A stretch of DNA of 64,000 bases from Nostoc sp. TCL240-02 (GTDB lineage Bacteria; Cyanobacteriota; Cyanobacteriia; Cyanobacteriales; Nostocaceae). The notes beneath the pieces were generated by a model. It was not told where the DNA came from. It saw nothing but the letters and a program-made list of their open reading frames with translations, and ran no database searches. Every line of letters starts with the position of its first letter. Positions within the stretch are counted from its first letter, which is position 1. The translations under genes and the position numbers were made by a program. Location of the stretch: NCBI RefSeq assembly GCF_013343235.1, contig NZ_CP040094.1:2852501-2916500 (forward strand), in the 5' to 3' direction. Below, piece by piece: positions 32,812-42,543 of this stretch.

Positions 32812-34254
32812 ATGACAACAACAACAAACCCTGATTTCAAGGCTCTTGAGGCACTACGCCTAATCGGTTCTCATCCGGAAAACTGGGTGAGCGATCGCCC
32901 AGGCATCGACCACAATGTCACAATAGTAGGTGGTAGTGGTAGCGGTAGTGTCTTTGCATTTGCGCTACGGCGTGCAGGTATCGGCCGCGTGACAGTAATC
33001 GATGCAGCCGAGAACGAAAGTTTAGCAGGCGTGTGGCTGACACGAGCGCGGATGAAAAAGCTCCGCACGCCAAAGAACCTGCCGGGCCCCGAATTAGGCA
33101 TCCCAGAACTGTCTTTTCAAGCATGGTACGAAGCACGGCACGGCGCTGAGGCATACGCAGCTATAGACCGGATTCCACGAGTGACTTGGGCTGAGTACCT
33201 TAGCTGGTATCGGCAGATCCTCGGCATTTCAGTTCGTTACCAAACAAAGTTAGTACAGATAGAGCCAGCCGCAGGTTTCTTTCGCCTGCACCTTGAGGTA
33301 AACGGTGTCCCGCAGGTGGAAACCACACGTAAGATTATCTTTGCTAACGGTGTCGCGGGTACTGGTGGCCCAAACATCCCTCCAGTATTGGCTGACTTAC
33401 CACGCACCCTGTACGCACATACCGCCGATGCCATCGATTTTGAAGTGCTGCGCGGTAAGACTGTTGCAGTGCTGGGTGCGGCGGCTTCAGCTTTCGACGC
33501 AGCAGGGGTAGCCCTGGAATCGGGAGCAAAGGCAGTACATTTGTTCGCACGGCGTTCGGCGATCGCATCTCTACCAGTGTTACGGGTGCGGGGGTATCCT
33601 GGCGCTTACTACAACTATCCACAACTGCCTGATACAGCTCGCTGGTTCCAAGCGTGGCGCTTTCGCCAAGTAGGTTCCACACCGCCACCGGATGCGGTTG
33701 AGCGAGCCATCGCCTTCCCCAATTTTCACTTACATTTATCTGCACCTTGGAAATCGGCACAGGAAAAAGGCGGACGTATCGTTGCCCGGGTGAACGATGA
33801 TGTTTTTGAGTTTGATTTTGCGATCACTGGTACTGGTTATTTCGTTGACCCAACAAAGCGCCCCGAACTAGCCGACTTTGCCCAACACATTGCCCTGTGG
33901 CGCGATCGCTACGAACCACCAGCCAATCAGCGCGACGATGATTTAGGAACGCACCCCTACCTGGGTAGTGCCCACGAATATCTAGAAAAAGTACCTGGCA
34001 CTGCGCCCTACCTCAAAGACATCCACATCTTCAATCCAGCTGGTTTCGTCAGCTTCGGGCTACCCATTGGTGATGTACCCAGCATTCGCCGCGATGTGCC
34101 TGTAATAGTATCTCGCATCAGTCACGACTTGTTCTTCACTGACTGGGAGCAGCACGAGGCACGCATCACCAGCGACAACATTCCACCGGACTTTGAGGAC
34201 TCACTATACGCCGCCGCAGTGTGGAAGCAGCCAGTCAAGGCTTCAGTCAGCTAA
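32812..34254 (+). CDS. FAD/NAD(P)-binding flavin monooxygenase-like protein
   Basis: A 480-residue protein with two dinucleotide-binding folds: an FAD fold (VTIVGGSGSGSVFAFALRRA, about 36-55) and an NAD(P) fold (KTVAVLGAAASAFDAAGVAL, about 217-236). The ATG-like motif FAITGTGYFVD (about 340) fits Baeyer-Villiger/FMO-type enzymes. The substrate is unknown. It is the first of several oxidoreductase genes here that resemble organosulfur-acquisition enzymes. Its GC-richer codon use than the surrounding spacers suggests possible acquisition. Confidence 0.8.
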   Translation: MTTTTNPDFKALEALRLIGSHPENWVSDRPGIDHNVTIVGGSGSGSVFAFALRRAGIGRVTVIDAAENESLAGVWLTRARMKKLRTPKNLPGPELGIPELSFQAWYEARHGAEAYAAIDRIPRVTWAEYLSWYRQILGISVRYQTKLVQIEPAAGFFRLHLEVNGVPQVETTRKIIFANGVAGTGGPNIPPVLADLPRTLYAHTADAIDFEVLRGKTVAVLGAAASAFDAAGVALESGAKAVHLFARRSAIASLPVLRVRGYPGAYYNYPQLPDTARWFQAWRFRQVGSTPPPDAVERAIAFPNFHLHLSAPWKSAQEKGGRIVARVNDDVFEFDFAITGTGYFVDPTKRPELADFAQHIALWRDRYEPPANQRDDDLGTHPYLGSAHEYLEKVPGTAPYLKDIHIFNPAGFVSFGLPIGDVPSIRRDVPVIVSRISHDLFFTDWEQHEARITSDNIPPDFEDSLYAAAVWKQPVKASVS

Positions 34255-34318
34255 GTCTGCGTAGGATTAAGAAGCAGAGGAGCAGGCTTGCCGTGAGCGT
34301 AGCCGAACGGAGTGTGGG

Positions 34319-34417
34319 CAATACTTGTCGGGTTTTGGGGAAAAGGGAAAGAAAAAACCTTTAACCTTTTCCCCAAACCCAATTCCGAGTTAAGAATACA
34401 AAACCCAAGTAGTATTG
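34319..34417. repeat. MITE-like hairpin, CAATACTTGT family, second copy
   Basis: The ends CAATACTTGTCGGGTTTTG (34319) and CAAAACCCAAGTAGTATTG (34399-34417) are inverted with 16 of 19 matches. The centre pairs GGGGAAAAGGGAAAG with CCTTTTCCCC. It is related to 7202-7311 and lies between two convergent genes. Confidence 0.7.
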
Positions 34418-34466
34418 GGAGTTTTCTGCCCCATCTCCTCATCTTCTCCATACCCTATACAAAACC

Positions 34467-35705
34467 TTAGAAGAATCCTCTTGTCGGCAGAGGTGTGCCG
34501 TTAATTTCGTAGTCTCCGATTGCACGGGCTTTGAAGTGACTGGGGTTATGTGATGCCAAAGTCCGGGCGTTTCGCCAATGACGATCGTAGTTGTAGCTTT
34601 GCTTGGTCGTTGAAGCTCCACCAACTTCAAATAGTAGGGTAGCAGAACGTAGTGCCAAGTCATCGACAATCAATTTGGCTTTGGCTGCACTTAAAGAAGC
34701 TGCTAGCGCCGCTGCTGTTTCCGACTCTTCACCCTGGACTTGGGTAGCAGAGAGGCGATCGAGAGCATCAGCGGCGGCCAGCACGATCGCTTCGGCGGCA
34801 AAGGCATTGGCGGCAATCTGACCGACGGTCTGCTGCAATAGCGGGTCATCTGCTGCTTGCTCGCTTACGGCATGGTAGAAGGTTCTAGGCCTTTTACGGA
34901 CGAGGTTTGTTGCATCGCGCAAGACGCTGCGAATAATCCCAGCGTTAATTGCAGTCAGAAACAATTGCGGCACAATGTTGTAGGGTAGGTTATCTTTATC
35001 TGTGTCTGTATCAAGAATTACTTCATCTGCCTCGATCCGAACATTAGCGAACGTTGTCGTTCCCGTACCCGTCAACCGTTGCCCAAAGCCGTCCCAGTCG
35101 TCTATCAGATCAATTCCCTCACGCTTAGTAGGAATGAGTATGAATGCTGTAGCGTCATCGGGTGTTAACACGCGTACAAATATCAAGTCTGCATAAATAC
35201 TACCAGTGCTGTAATACTTTTTACCATTGAGACGATAGCCGCCGTTATCGGGTGTTAATTTTGTATTTACCACCGCACCGCCACCAGATCGCTTCACTTC
35301 CAGTTCGGTGGTAGCGAGTCCGATAATCGCTCCATCAACGACCGCCTTGAGCCAACGGCGGTTTCTCTCACTGCGGGGAGCGCGCAAAATTCGCTCGGTC
35401 ACGGAGAAATGATTCCGCACAATGTGAGCGACGTTCGGATCGGCATCTCCCAAACGAATCACCACCTCAAATAGTTCGCGCGCTGAACTACCATCACCAC
35501 CTTCGGCAACAGGGATGCGTAATGCACCTAAGCGCGATCGCCTAATTAGGTCGATGACATCAAAAGGCAGGATGCGATCGCGATCGCGCTCAGTTGCCCC
35601 CAGAGCGATAAAATCCAACAGGGTTTGCAGTTCGGGAGAGTTGGCTGTGACAGGAGCAGAGAACTCAAAGGTGGAATCTAAAGCTTTTTCTTCAATGTGG
35701 GTCAT
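34467..35705 (-). CDS. SfnB/DszC-like acyl-CoA dehydrogenase-fold flavoprotein
   Basis: A 412-residue protein with the acyl-CoA dehydrogenase fold. The N-terminal helices include LGALRIPVAEGGDGSSAREL, the middle has TTELEVKRSGGGAVVNTKLT and YRLNGKKYYSTGSIYADLIF, and the C-terminus has EVGGASTTKQSYNYDRHWRN. This subgroup (SfnB, DszC) acts as flavin-dependent monooxygenases on sulfones and thiophenes during sulfur starvation. It is 37 bp downstream of an NtaA/DszA-type monooxygenase on the same strand, which supports the sulfur role. Confidence 0.82.
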   Translation of the reverse strand: MTHIEEKALDSTFEFSAPVTANSPELQTLLDFIALGATERDRDRILPFDVIDLIRRSRLGALRIPVAEGGDGSSARELFEVVIRLGDADPNVAHIVRNHFSVTERILRAPRSERNRRWLKAVVDGAIIGLATTELEVKRSGGGAVVNTKLTPDNGGYRLNGKKYYSTGSIYADLIFVRVLTPDDATAFILIPTKREGIDLIDDWDGFGQRLTGTGTTTFANVRIEADEVILDTDTDKDNLPYNIVPQLFLTAINAGIIRSVLRDATNLVRKRPRTFYHAVSEQAADDPLLQQTVGQIAANAFAAEAIVLAAADALDRLSATQVQGEESETAAALAASLSAAKAKLIVDDLALRSATLLFEVGGASTTKQSYNYDRHWRNARTLASHNPSHFKARAIGDYEINGTPLPTRGFF

Positions 35706-35741
35706 CGTTTTTCTCTCTGAATATTTTTGGAATAGCTACAT

Positions 35742-37088
35742 CTAGCTAACAGATGCGGTTGTGGTCTGAAAGAAGCGGTTAGTAGGGCGAGCAAGTCCCA
35801 GATTTTCGCGCAGCGTCTTGCCTTCGTACTCCTGGCGGAAAATCCCACGTCGTTGCAGTTCTGGCACAACCTTGTCTACGAAATCATTCAGCCCTTCAGG
35901 AAGAAAAGGGAACATAACATTGAAGCCATCAGACCCTTCCTCGGTCAGCCATTGCTCCATTTCATCGGCGATCGTTTGGGGTGTACCGACGAAAGCCAGC
36001 CCACCATAACTACCGATACGTTGCGCCAGCTGACGAATCGTCAGGTTCTCACGTTGCGCCAGCCCTATTACTCGTTCATGCGAGGTCTTTCCGGCGTTAG
36101 TCGGCGGAATTTTCGGCAAGGGGCCATCTGGATCAAAGCCGGAAACATCGTAGCCAAGTGCGCTGTTCAGGCTGGCAATGCCGCTGTCATAGTGTACTAA
36201 GCTATCCAAATGGACACGCTTGGCGCGTGCCTCGGCGACGGTTCCCCCGACAATTACCAAAGCACCTGGAAGAATTTTGATGCTTTCTGGATCGCGTCCG
36301 ATCGCCCGTACCCGCCCTTTAATGTCAGCAAAGAAAGCTTTACCTACCTCCAGACTACTGGCTGATGCAAACACGATCTCGGCAGTTTCAGCTGCTAATT
36401 GCCGACCCGCTTCGGAGGCACCCGCCTGGACAATTACTGGCCAACCCTGGACAGGTCTGGCAATGTTCAATGGCCCTCGTACCGAGAGATGTTTTCCCTT
36501 ATGATTGAGAACGTGCATTTTTGCGGGATCGAAATAAATCCCTGATTCCACATCTCGGATGAACGCATCGTCAGCAAAGGAATCCCAAAGACCCGTGACG
36601 ACATCATAGAATTCTCTAGCTCGTACATAGCGTTCATCATGCTCTACTTCTTCTGACAAACCGAAGTTGAGCGCTGCATCGGGATTTGATGTGGTGACGA
36701 TGTTCCAGCCGGCGCGACCGCCACTGATATGGTCGAGAGACGCGAAGCGGCGAGCAATGTGGTAAGGCTGGTCATAAGTTGTGGAAGCGGTAGCTACCAA
36801 TCCGATGCGTTCGGTAACGCTGGCAAGGGCAGAAAGCAAAGTGAAAGGCTCAAAGGAAGTGACAGTATGGCTGCGCTTGAGAGCGTTCAGCGGCATATTC
36901 AGCACCGCTAAGTGATCGGCCATGAAGAATGCGTCAAACTTGCCCTGCTCTAGTTTTTGAATAAATTGTTTCAGCGCCGGGAAGTTGAAATTAGCATCAG
37001 GGAAAGCCGCAGGATAGCGCCAAGCGCCAGTATGTATGCTGACCGGGCGCATGAATGCACCCAGTTTTAATTGCTTTGATCTGCTCAT
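35742..37088 (-). CDS. NtaA/SnaA/DszA-family FMN-dependent monooxygenase
   Basis: A 448-residue bacterial-luciferase-like (LLM class) enzyme. Family motifs include FDAFFMADHLAVL (about 53-65), DHISGGRAGWNIVTTSNPDA (about 136-155), GWPVIVQAGASEAGRQLAA and NVMFPFLPEGLNDFVDKVVP. These enzymes use FMNH2 from a separate reductase to oxidise sulfones, nitrilotriacetate or similar compounds. With the SfnB/DszC-like gene it forms a two-gene unit, likely for liberating sulfite from organosulfur compounds. Confidence 0.87.
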   Translation of the reverse strand: MSRSKQLKLGAFMRPVSIHTGAWRYPAAFPDANFNFPALKQFIQKLEQGKFDAFFMADHLAVLNMPLNALKRSHTVTSFEPFTLLSALASVTERIGLVATASTTYDQPYHIARRFASLDHISGGRAGWNIVTTSNPDAALNFGLSEEVEHDERYVRAREFYDVVTGLWDSFADDAFIRDVESGIYFDPAKMHVLNHKGKHLSVRGPLNIARPVQGWPVIVQAGASEAGRQLAAETAEIVFASASSLEVGKAFFADIKGRVRAIGRDPESIKILPGALVIVGGTVAEARAKRVHLDSLVHYDSGIASLNSALGYDVSGFDPDGPLPKIPPTNAGKTSHERVIGLAQRENLTIRQLAQRIGSYGGLAFVGTPQTIADEMEQWLTEEGSDGFNVMFPFLPEGLNDFVDKVVPELQRRGIFRQEYEGKTLRENLGLARPTNRFFQTTTASVS

Positions 37089-37282
37089 CTTAAATGGGTT
37101 ATTAGTGAATACAAGTCTTTAAGTATGGCAAAGACAGCCGATGTAACGGGCGATCGCTTCTGCGACTCAAGAGTCGCTAGTCACGAGCGCGGTCGCAAAG
37201 CCGTCGTAACCTTTACTACCCACGGTTTGGATCTCTGTAGCACTCACACGCGGTTCTGCTCTACATACTTCAGCCTCGATCT

Positions 37283-37888
37283 TTAGTCTTTCAATAAGGC
37301 TGAGGTATGTCCCCACTGTCCAGTAAAGACAAATTCTTTCAACGGCTTGCGGACACGGGGAGCCAGTTCGCGATCGCGTAGTCCATCAGGGAGGCTTTGG
37401 GGATCGCCAGGATAACCAACTGTCACCACAGTTGTAGGCTCATAGTCTTCTGGAATTTGGTATATTTCTCTAGCGGTATCTACATTAAATCCCGCAATTT
37501 GATGGGCAAATAAACCAAGAGAAGTCGCCTGAAGGATCAGGTTTTCTAAAGCCAGTCCGACATCATGAAATGCATGTCTGTTTGTTTTTCCGTCGTCAGT
37601 AAGGATTTTAGCGACTGCAAGTATCAGTACTGGAGCATTTTTCGCCCATCCTTGATTAAACTCCACCAAGGTACTAAGTAGACGATTGTATTCCGTTGAG
37701 TCATCTTTGGTGGCAACAATAAAGCTCCAAGGCTGATGATTGTAGGAAGAAGGTGCCCAACGAGCTGCTTCTAGCAATGAGAGTAGTTTATCCTGCTCAA
37801 CTGAGCGATCGGCAAAAGCTCTAGGACTCCAACGACTCTGGATAAAGTCATGAACAGGGTATTGCGTTTGGGCAAGTTTCTGCGTCAT
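37283..37888 (-). CDS. Nitroreductase-family FMN protein
   Basis: A 201-residue nitroreductase-fold protein with the N-terminal FMN-phosphate motif SRWSPRAFADRSVE, ARWAPSSYNHQPWSFIVATK and the C-terminal TTVVTVGYPGDPQSLPDGLR. Members reduce nitro compounds, quinones or flavins with NAD(P)H. Its position beside two flavin monooxygenases makes a role as their flavin reductase possible (inference). Confidence 0.85.
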   Translation of the reverse strand: MTQKLAQTQYPVHDFIQSRWSPRAFADRSVEQDKLLSLLEAARWAPSSYNHQPWSFIVATKDDSTEYNRLLSTLVEFNQGWAKNAPVLILAVAKILTDDGKTNRHAFHDVGLALENLILQATSLGLFAHQIAGFNVDTAREIYQIPEDYEPTTVVTVGYPGDPQSLPDGLRDRELAPRVRKPLKEFVFTGQWGHTSALLKD

Positions 37889-38203
37889 TTTAATGAATCT
37901 CCTTATCGATACTCAGTAAATTGCCAATTGAAGATAACTAGGATTAAGAAACGGAAACTTTTAGCCTTTTTTTAAAAAACTTAGCAAAGCTAACAATCTA
38001 GGCTTTCATTGATTTTTAGATGTAAATAGTGAGCCAGCATGAGCAATCCAGCATTGGAGGAGAGAAACAACTTTGTTGATTAATTTTATAATACGGTAAA
38101 TTTATCGATTTATAGTATTATACTTTCAGTGGCGATCGCTTCCTTTGATATATTGCTTGCATTTATCCATGCCCATTGACTATTTAGCGTGAAGGATTAA
38201 CCC

Positions 38204-39157
38204 GTGGTCAAACTAATTTTACCCATAGAACTTACTACCGAGATTGAGCCACACCTACCATCGGATACAAAATTTGTGCGGGTAGATAGTGATGGTAATT
38301 TTGATAGCGATCCCAGTGATGCTGAAGTTTATCTCAATGGGTTTAAATTGAAGCCAACCACTCTACATAAGGTGCTGGCAGCTGCTCCTGGAATACGTTG
38401 GCAACAGACTCCTAGTGCTGGTGTAAATCACATTTTGACACCGATTTTTCTCGAACACGATATTATTCTGACTAATGGCGCGGGGGTTCATGCGATTCCG
38501 ATTTCGGAATTTGTCTTAAGTTTGATCCTCTATCACGCCAAGCAGTTACGGCAGTTGCAAGCAGATCATGATCAACGCAAATGGGAAAAAAGCTGGTTAG
38601 TACTACCAGAGTTAGCAAATTCAAATGTATTAATTCTTGGGACTGGGAATATAGGTCAAGCAATCGCAGCTCGTATCAAACCATTTGGGGCGAGAGTTTG
38701 GGGTGGTCGTCGTCGTCCTGAACCTCTACCAAATTTTGATAAAATCGTCGGCACAAATGAATGGCACGCATTGTTGCCAGAAGTTGACTATATAATTGTG
38801 GCGACACCTCTAACACCAGAAACCAAAGCTTTAATTGATGAAACAGTACTGCGATCGCTACCCAGTCATGCTTATTTAATTAATGTCGGTCGCGGTGCGG
38901 TTGTGGATGAATCAGCATTAACTAAGGCTCTGACTGAAGGCTGGATTGCAGGTGCAGGATTAGACACAGTTTCTATTGAACCACTACCGCCAGAAAGTCC
39001 TCTATGGTCGTTGCCTAACTTGTTTATTACACCCCATACTTCCGCAATTTCCCCAGCATTAAAAGGACGCATTACAGACTTGTTCCTTGATAACTTAGAG
39101 CGTTACCGAGGCAATAAGCCTTTACAGAATGTAGTCAATAAGGAAGCAGGATACTAA
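38204..39157 (+). CDS. D-2-hydroxyacid dehydrogenase family protein
   Basis: A 317-residue NAD(P)-dependent dehydrogenase of the D-isomer type. The cofactor fold reads NVLILGTGNIGQAIAARIKP (about 144-163). The catalytic residues are Arg in INVGRGAVVDESAL, Glu in LDTVSIEPLPPESPLW and His in LFITPHTSAISPALKG. The start is a GTG with AAGGA upstream. The substrate is unknown; it precedes the AprA/AprB-like genes. Confidence 0.88.
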   Translation: MVKLILPIELTTEIEPHLPSDTKFVRVDSDGNFDSDPSDAEVYLNGFKLKPTTLHKVLAAAPGIRWQQTPSAGVNHILTPIFLEHDIILTNGAGVHAIPISEFVLSLILYHAKQLRQLQADHDQRKWEKSWLVLPELANSNVLILGTGNIGQAIAARIKPFGARVWGGRRRPEPLPNFDKIVGTNEWHALLPEVDYIIVATPLTPETKALIDETVLRSLPSHAYLINVGRGAVVDESALTKALTEGWIAGAGLDTVSIEPLPPESPLWSLPNLFITPHTSAISPALKGRITDLFLDNLERYRGNKPLQNVVNKEAGY

Positions 39158-39161
39158 ATAT

Positions 39162-39290
39162 AGCGATCCTAAATCATTTGTGAAAATTACATATCTCTTT
39201 CTTCCCTTTGCGTATTTTGCGTACTTTGCGGTTCGTTTCCTTCTCTATATTTTTCACAAATCAAATAGGGCTGCTATAAATTTATAAAGC
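39162..39290. repeat. MITE, (T)ATAGC-ATCCTAAATCATTTGTGAAAA ends
   Basis: Imperfect terminal inverted repeats run from CCTAAATCATTTGTGAAAA to TTTTTCACAAATCAAATAGG, bounded by TATAGC and GCTATA. The centre is pyrimidine-rich. One end of the same family is seen at 52245-52272. Confidence 0.75.
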
Positions 39291-39296
39291 GATAAT

Positions 39297-40901
39297 ATGA
39301 ATACAAAAACTTTTCAAGTCTCGGCAGCACAGAGTGTAATTACCACTGATGTCTTAGTTCTGGGTGGCGGGCCGGCTGGTACTTGGGCAGCACTTTCAGC
39401 AGCAAAGCAAGGTGCCCGTGTCGTCCTAGCGGATAAGGGGTATTGCGGTACATCAGGGGCAACAGCTCCATCCAATACTGGGACATGGTATCTTCCCAAA
39501 GGCGCAGAACGTGATGCAGAAATTGAGCGTCGGCTGTCTCGCTCATCAGGACTTGCCGATCGCCGTTGGTTGCAGCGTGTGATTGAGCAGGCACAAATAG
39601 GTTTAGATGATTTAGGGAATAACGGCTATCCTTTTCCTTTTGATGAGCAGGGCAATCCCTACCGTGCTAACTTGCGCGGGCCAGATTATATGCGCTTCAT
39701 GCGACATAGAGCGATCGCAGCTGGTGTACGTATTCTTGACCATCATCCCGCACTCGAACTACTTTCGTCTGATGGTGCGATCGCAGGTGCGGCAGGTATT
39801 CATCCGCGCACTGGGAATCGCTGGGAAGTCAGAGCAGGTGCCGTTGTGCTGGCGACTGGCGGATGCGCTTTTCTGTCTCGTGCACTAGGTTGCGATGGTA
39901 ATACTGGTGATGGTTATCTCATGGCAGCAGAGGCAGGAGTCAGGCTATCTGGAATGGAATTTTCCTCACAATATGGCTTGTCACCTGCTCATACTTCTGT
40001 TACCAAGGGATTGACCTTTACCTTCGCCAGTTTTTATCTGGAGGATGGCTCTCCCTTACCGGAAACTGGGGAAGACCGAGCTGTACGTATTGCCCGCCAG
40101 TTGATTGCAGGTGAAAAAGTGTATGCCCTGATGAATCGCGGCAACCCTATTGAACATGAATGGTTGCGCCAGGGTCAACCTAACTGCTTTCTACCATTTG
40201 AGAGGATTGGTTTAGATCCATTCCAGCAACCCTTCCCAGTGACGCTACGCTCCGAAGGAACTGTTCGCGGCGTAGGTGGGCTGGAAATTATCAACAATGA
40301 TTGCGCTACAAAAGTGCCGGGACTTTATGCCGCCGGTGATGCAGCCTCTCGGGAAAATCTTACAGGGGCAGTTTCAGGAGGGGGAAGCCCTAATGCATCC
40401 TGGGCGATCGCTAGTGGGACTTGGAGTGGTCGCGCAGCAGCACTTTTTGCTGCCTCTTTAGGCGACAAAGCCGGGACACGCTTGGTTCGTGGTTTAGGTC
40501 AAGCAGGTTTGCGTCCCCGTAAACACCCAATAGAAGATGAGCTAATATCGGAAGCGATTAGTGCTGTTCAGGCTGAAACCTTGCCGCTTGATGTTAATTT
40601 CTTTCGTTCTGGAGCGAGGATAGCGCTGTCACGTCAACGTTTGGATGCAGTATGGGCAGATATTCGCGATTATCTAGTCGGTGAAGGTCGCAATGCTCTA
40701 CGCGCACGGGAAGCTGCGGCGATGGCAGCCACAGCTCGCTGGATCTGGGCGAGTGCGGATGCACGTAAAGAAAGTAGAGGAATGCACCGACGCACGGATT
40801 TTACAAAAACTGATGTGCAACAAACAAGAAGAATATTTAGCAGTGGTATCGATGATGTTGTGGTTGTCGCCGCAGAAAATCAGTTGCAAGAGGTAGCGTA
40901 A
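39297..40901 (+). CDS. AprA/fumarate-reductase-like flavoprotein
   Basis: A 534-residue flavoprotein of the succinate dehydrogenase/fumarate reductase/APS reductase class. The FAD fold reads TDVLVLGGGPAGTWAALSAA (about 18-37). The C-terminal FAD loop reads VPGLYAAGDAASRENLTGAV then SGGGSPNASWAIASG. No signal peptide. Its ATGA stop/start overlap with a two-cluster ferredoxin gene gives an AprA-AprB-like arrangement. I infer a role in oxidising or reducing a sulfur compound, since it sits among organosulfur genes; true APS reductase activity is not claimed. Confidence 0.85.
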   Translation: MNTKTFQVSAAQSVITTDVLVLGGGPAGTWAALSAAKQGARVVLADKGYCGTSGATAPSNTGTWYLPKGAERDAEIERRLSRSSGLADRRWLQRVIEQAQIGLDDLGNNGYPFPFDEQGNPYRANLRGPDYMRFMRHRAIAAGVRILDHHPALELLSSDGAIAGAAGIHPRTGNRWEVRAGAVVLATGGCAFLSRALGCDGNTGDGYLMAAEAGVRLSGMEFSSQYGLSPAHTSVTKGLTFTFASFYLEDGSPLPETGEDRAVRIARQLIAGEKVYALMNRGNPIEHEWLRQGQPNCFLPFERIGLDPFQQPFPVTLRSEGTVRGVGGLEIINNDCATKVPGLYAAGDAASRENLTGAVSGGGSPNASWAIASGTWSGRAAALFAASLGDKAGTRLVRGLGQAGLRPRKHPIEDELISEAISAVQAETLPLDVNFFRSGARIALSRQRLDAVWADIRDYLVGEGRNALRAREAAAMAATARWIWASADARKESRGMHRRTDFTKTDVQQTRRIFSSGIDDVVVVAAENQLQEVA

Positions 40902-41263
40902 TGATTGAAATTGTTGATAGCGATCGCTGTATCGGCTGTGATATCTGCGTAAAAGTTTGTCCGCGCGATGTCTTTGATTCTGGAGACGATGGAATAGCCG
41001 TAATTGCTCGTAAATCAGATTGTCAGACTTGTTTTTTGTGCGAGTTGTATTGCCCTGTTGATGCGCTTTATGTGTCGCCTTATGCCGAACTGGATGATGA
41101 GGTTGATACAGAACAGTTAATTACCCAAAACTTGATGGGTAGTTACACCCGTAATATGGGTTGGCATCATGGCAAAATGGGAGGGACTGACAAAGATCCA
41201 ACTCAACAACTTAGAATTTTGAACAGGGCAAGACAGGATAATGCAAGATTGAATGAAACATAA
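40901..41263 (+). CDS. AprB-like 2[4Fe-4S] ferredoxin
   Basis: A 120-residue protein with two four-cysteine sets: DRCIGCDICVKVCPRDVF and SDCQTCFLCELYCPVDAL, each C-x2-C-x2-C-x3-C-P, for two [4Fe-4S] clusters. The C-terminal ~60 residues are a tail without cysteines (GSYTRNMGWHHGKMGG). It overlaps the flavoprotein by 1 bp (TAATG) and is presumably its electron-transfer subunit. Confidence 0.9.
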   Translation: MIEIVDSDRCIGCDICVKVCPRDVFDSGDDGIAVIARKSDCQTCFLCELYCPVDALYVSPYAELDDEVDTEQLITQNLMGSYTRNMGWHHGKMGGTDKDPTQQLRILNRARQDNARLNET

Positions 41264-41280
41264 GCAGTAGTAGGGTTTAA

Positions 41281-41415
41281 ACTAGTAGTCCGTCAAAGGA
41301 ACAATGCTTGGGTAAAGGGTAAGGGGTAAAGGGGAAAGGTTTAAATCCCTTACCCTTTAACCTTTACCCTTTCCCCAGCCCTCACCCAGCAAACTTTGCT
41401 TGACAGACTACTAGT
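41281..41415. repeat. MITE-like element, ACTAGTAGTCYGTCAA ends
   Basis: The terminal inverted repeats ACTAGTAGTCCGTCAA (41281-41296) and TTGACAGACTACTAGT (41400-41415) match at 15 of 16 positions. The centre pairs GGGTAAGGGGTAAAGG with CCTTTACCCTTTCCCC. Confidence 0.8.
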
Positions 41416-41512
41416 GTGGCATAACTAGAGAAAGCGGAAGTTCGGCTTAAATAGAGTAGACGCGCTTTGCGTAGCTTTTCATAAAGACAAGATACTATAT
41501 CTGCAATGATGC

Positions 41513-42307
41513 TTATGGTTTACGAGCAACAACGTAGTAAATCAATTCCTCATGCCATACGCCCTGCTCGGTTTCTAGTGCAGCAATCTCATCGTCATAA
41601 CTCGCTTTAATCTGGCGAATTTTTTCCGGTTTTAATTCCCGCAGAGGATTATCGGTATGTAGCCAGAATTGCCCATTCCATCTGCTCTGGGCTTTTTCTA
41701 AGCCCAGATAAGTTCCCATCTGTTGGGGATGAATTTCGATTTGATTAAATTTGGCTTGAGTTAATACGTGTTGAATTCGATCTGGTGTTCCCAATGGTTC
41801 ATGCAGATTGGGAAGTGTGATTCCATGTTTTGCACAGGCTTCTACGATCGACAATGCTAAATATGAATCTTCAGACGAGCAGGTAAATGCAATGAATCCG
41901 CCGGATTTGAGACAACGATACCAACTTCCGAGTATTGTGGGAATGTTGGGAAAAAGCACGATCGCGTAAGAACAATAGATCGCGTCAAACTCATTCGATT
42001 CAGGCTGATATGCTTCGGCATCGACTTCAATTAACTGAACATTGGATAAGTTTTCGGCTTGAATTTTCTGCTGAGTAATCTTGAGTAATTCTGTTGCGAT
42101 ATCAATTCCAATCACAGAACCACTTGCGCCAACTTTCTTAGCAGCTTGGATCGCAATATTTCCTGTTCCCGTTGCAACATCTAAAACGGATTGCCCAGGA
42201 AATGGAGTTGCGTAGTCAAAAAGTGCGATCGCGCGATTGCGAGTGGCATCATTATCATAATTCGTCCTAGCGTTGTAGAAATCGATAACTTCCTGTTTAT
42301 ACATCAT
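41513..42307 (-). CDS. Class I SAM-dependent methyltransferase
   Basis: A 264-residue UbiE-like methyltransferase. Motif I reads VLDVATGTGNIAIQAAKKVG (about 40-59), motif II SVIGIDIATELL, and post-motifs LIEVDAEAYQPESNEFDAIY and RCLKSGGFIAFTCSSED. The substrate is unknown. The gene is isolated, convergent with the ferredoxin gene. Confidence 0.87.
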   Translation of the reverse strand: MMYKQEVIDFYNARTNYDNDATRNRAIALFDYATPFPGQSVLDVATGTGNIAIQAAKKVGASGSVIGIDIATELLKITQQKIQAENLSNVQLIEVDAEAYQPESNEFDAIYCSYAIVLFPNIPTILGSWYRCLKSGGFIAFTCSSEDSYLALSIVEACAKHGITLPNLHEPLGTPDRIQHVLTQAKFNQIEIHPQQMGTYLGLEKAQSRWNGQFWLHTDNPLRELKPEKIRQIKASYDDEIAALETEQGVWHEELIYYVVARKP

Positions 42308-42543
42308 AAATAATATGAGTTTAGGATAAAAAAGTTTCCCAAAATTAATTTGTCAAGATACTTCAAAATTTCTGTTTAGGTGGTAGCAAAGGCAATGCCG
42401 ATCATTATAATTTTATCTGTATCTCCCACTACATTCCGAATTTGGAATTGCTGCAAAAAGAGGTAAAATCAAGGCTTTTAACCCGCGTAGGCGGGTTTTA
42501 CCTGTGTAGCCGTGACCTTCCAATCGCCTGGTGCAAGATTACT

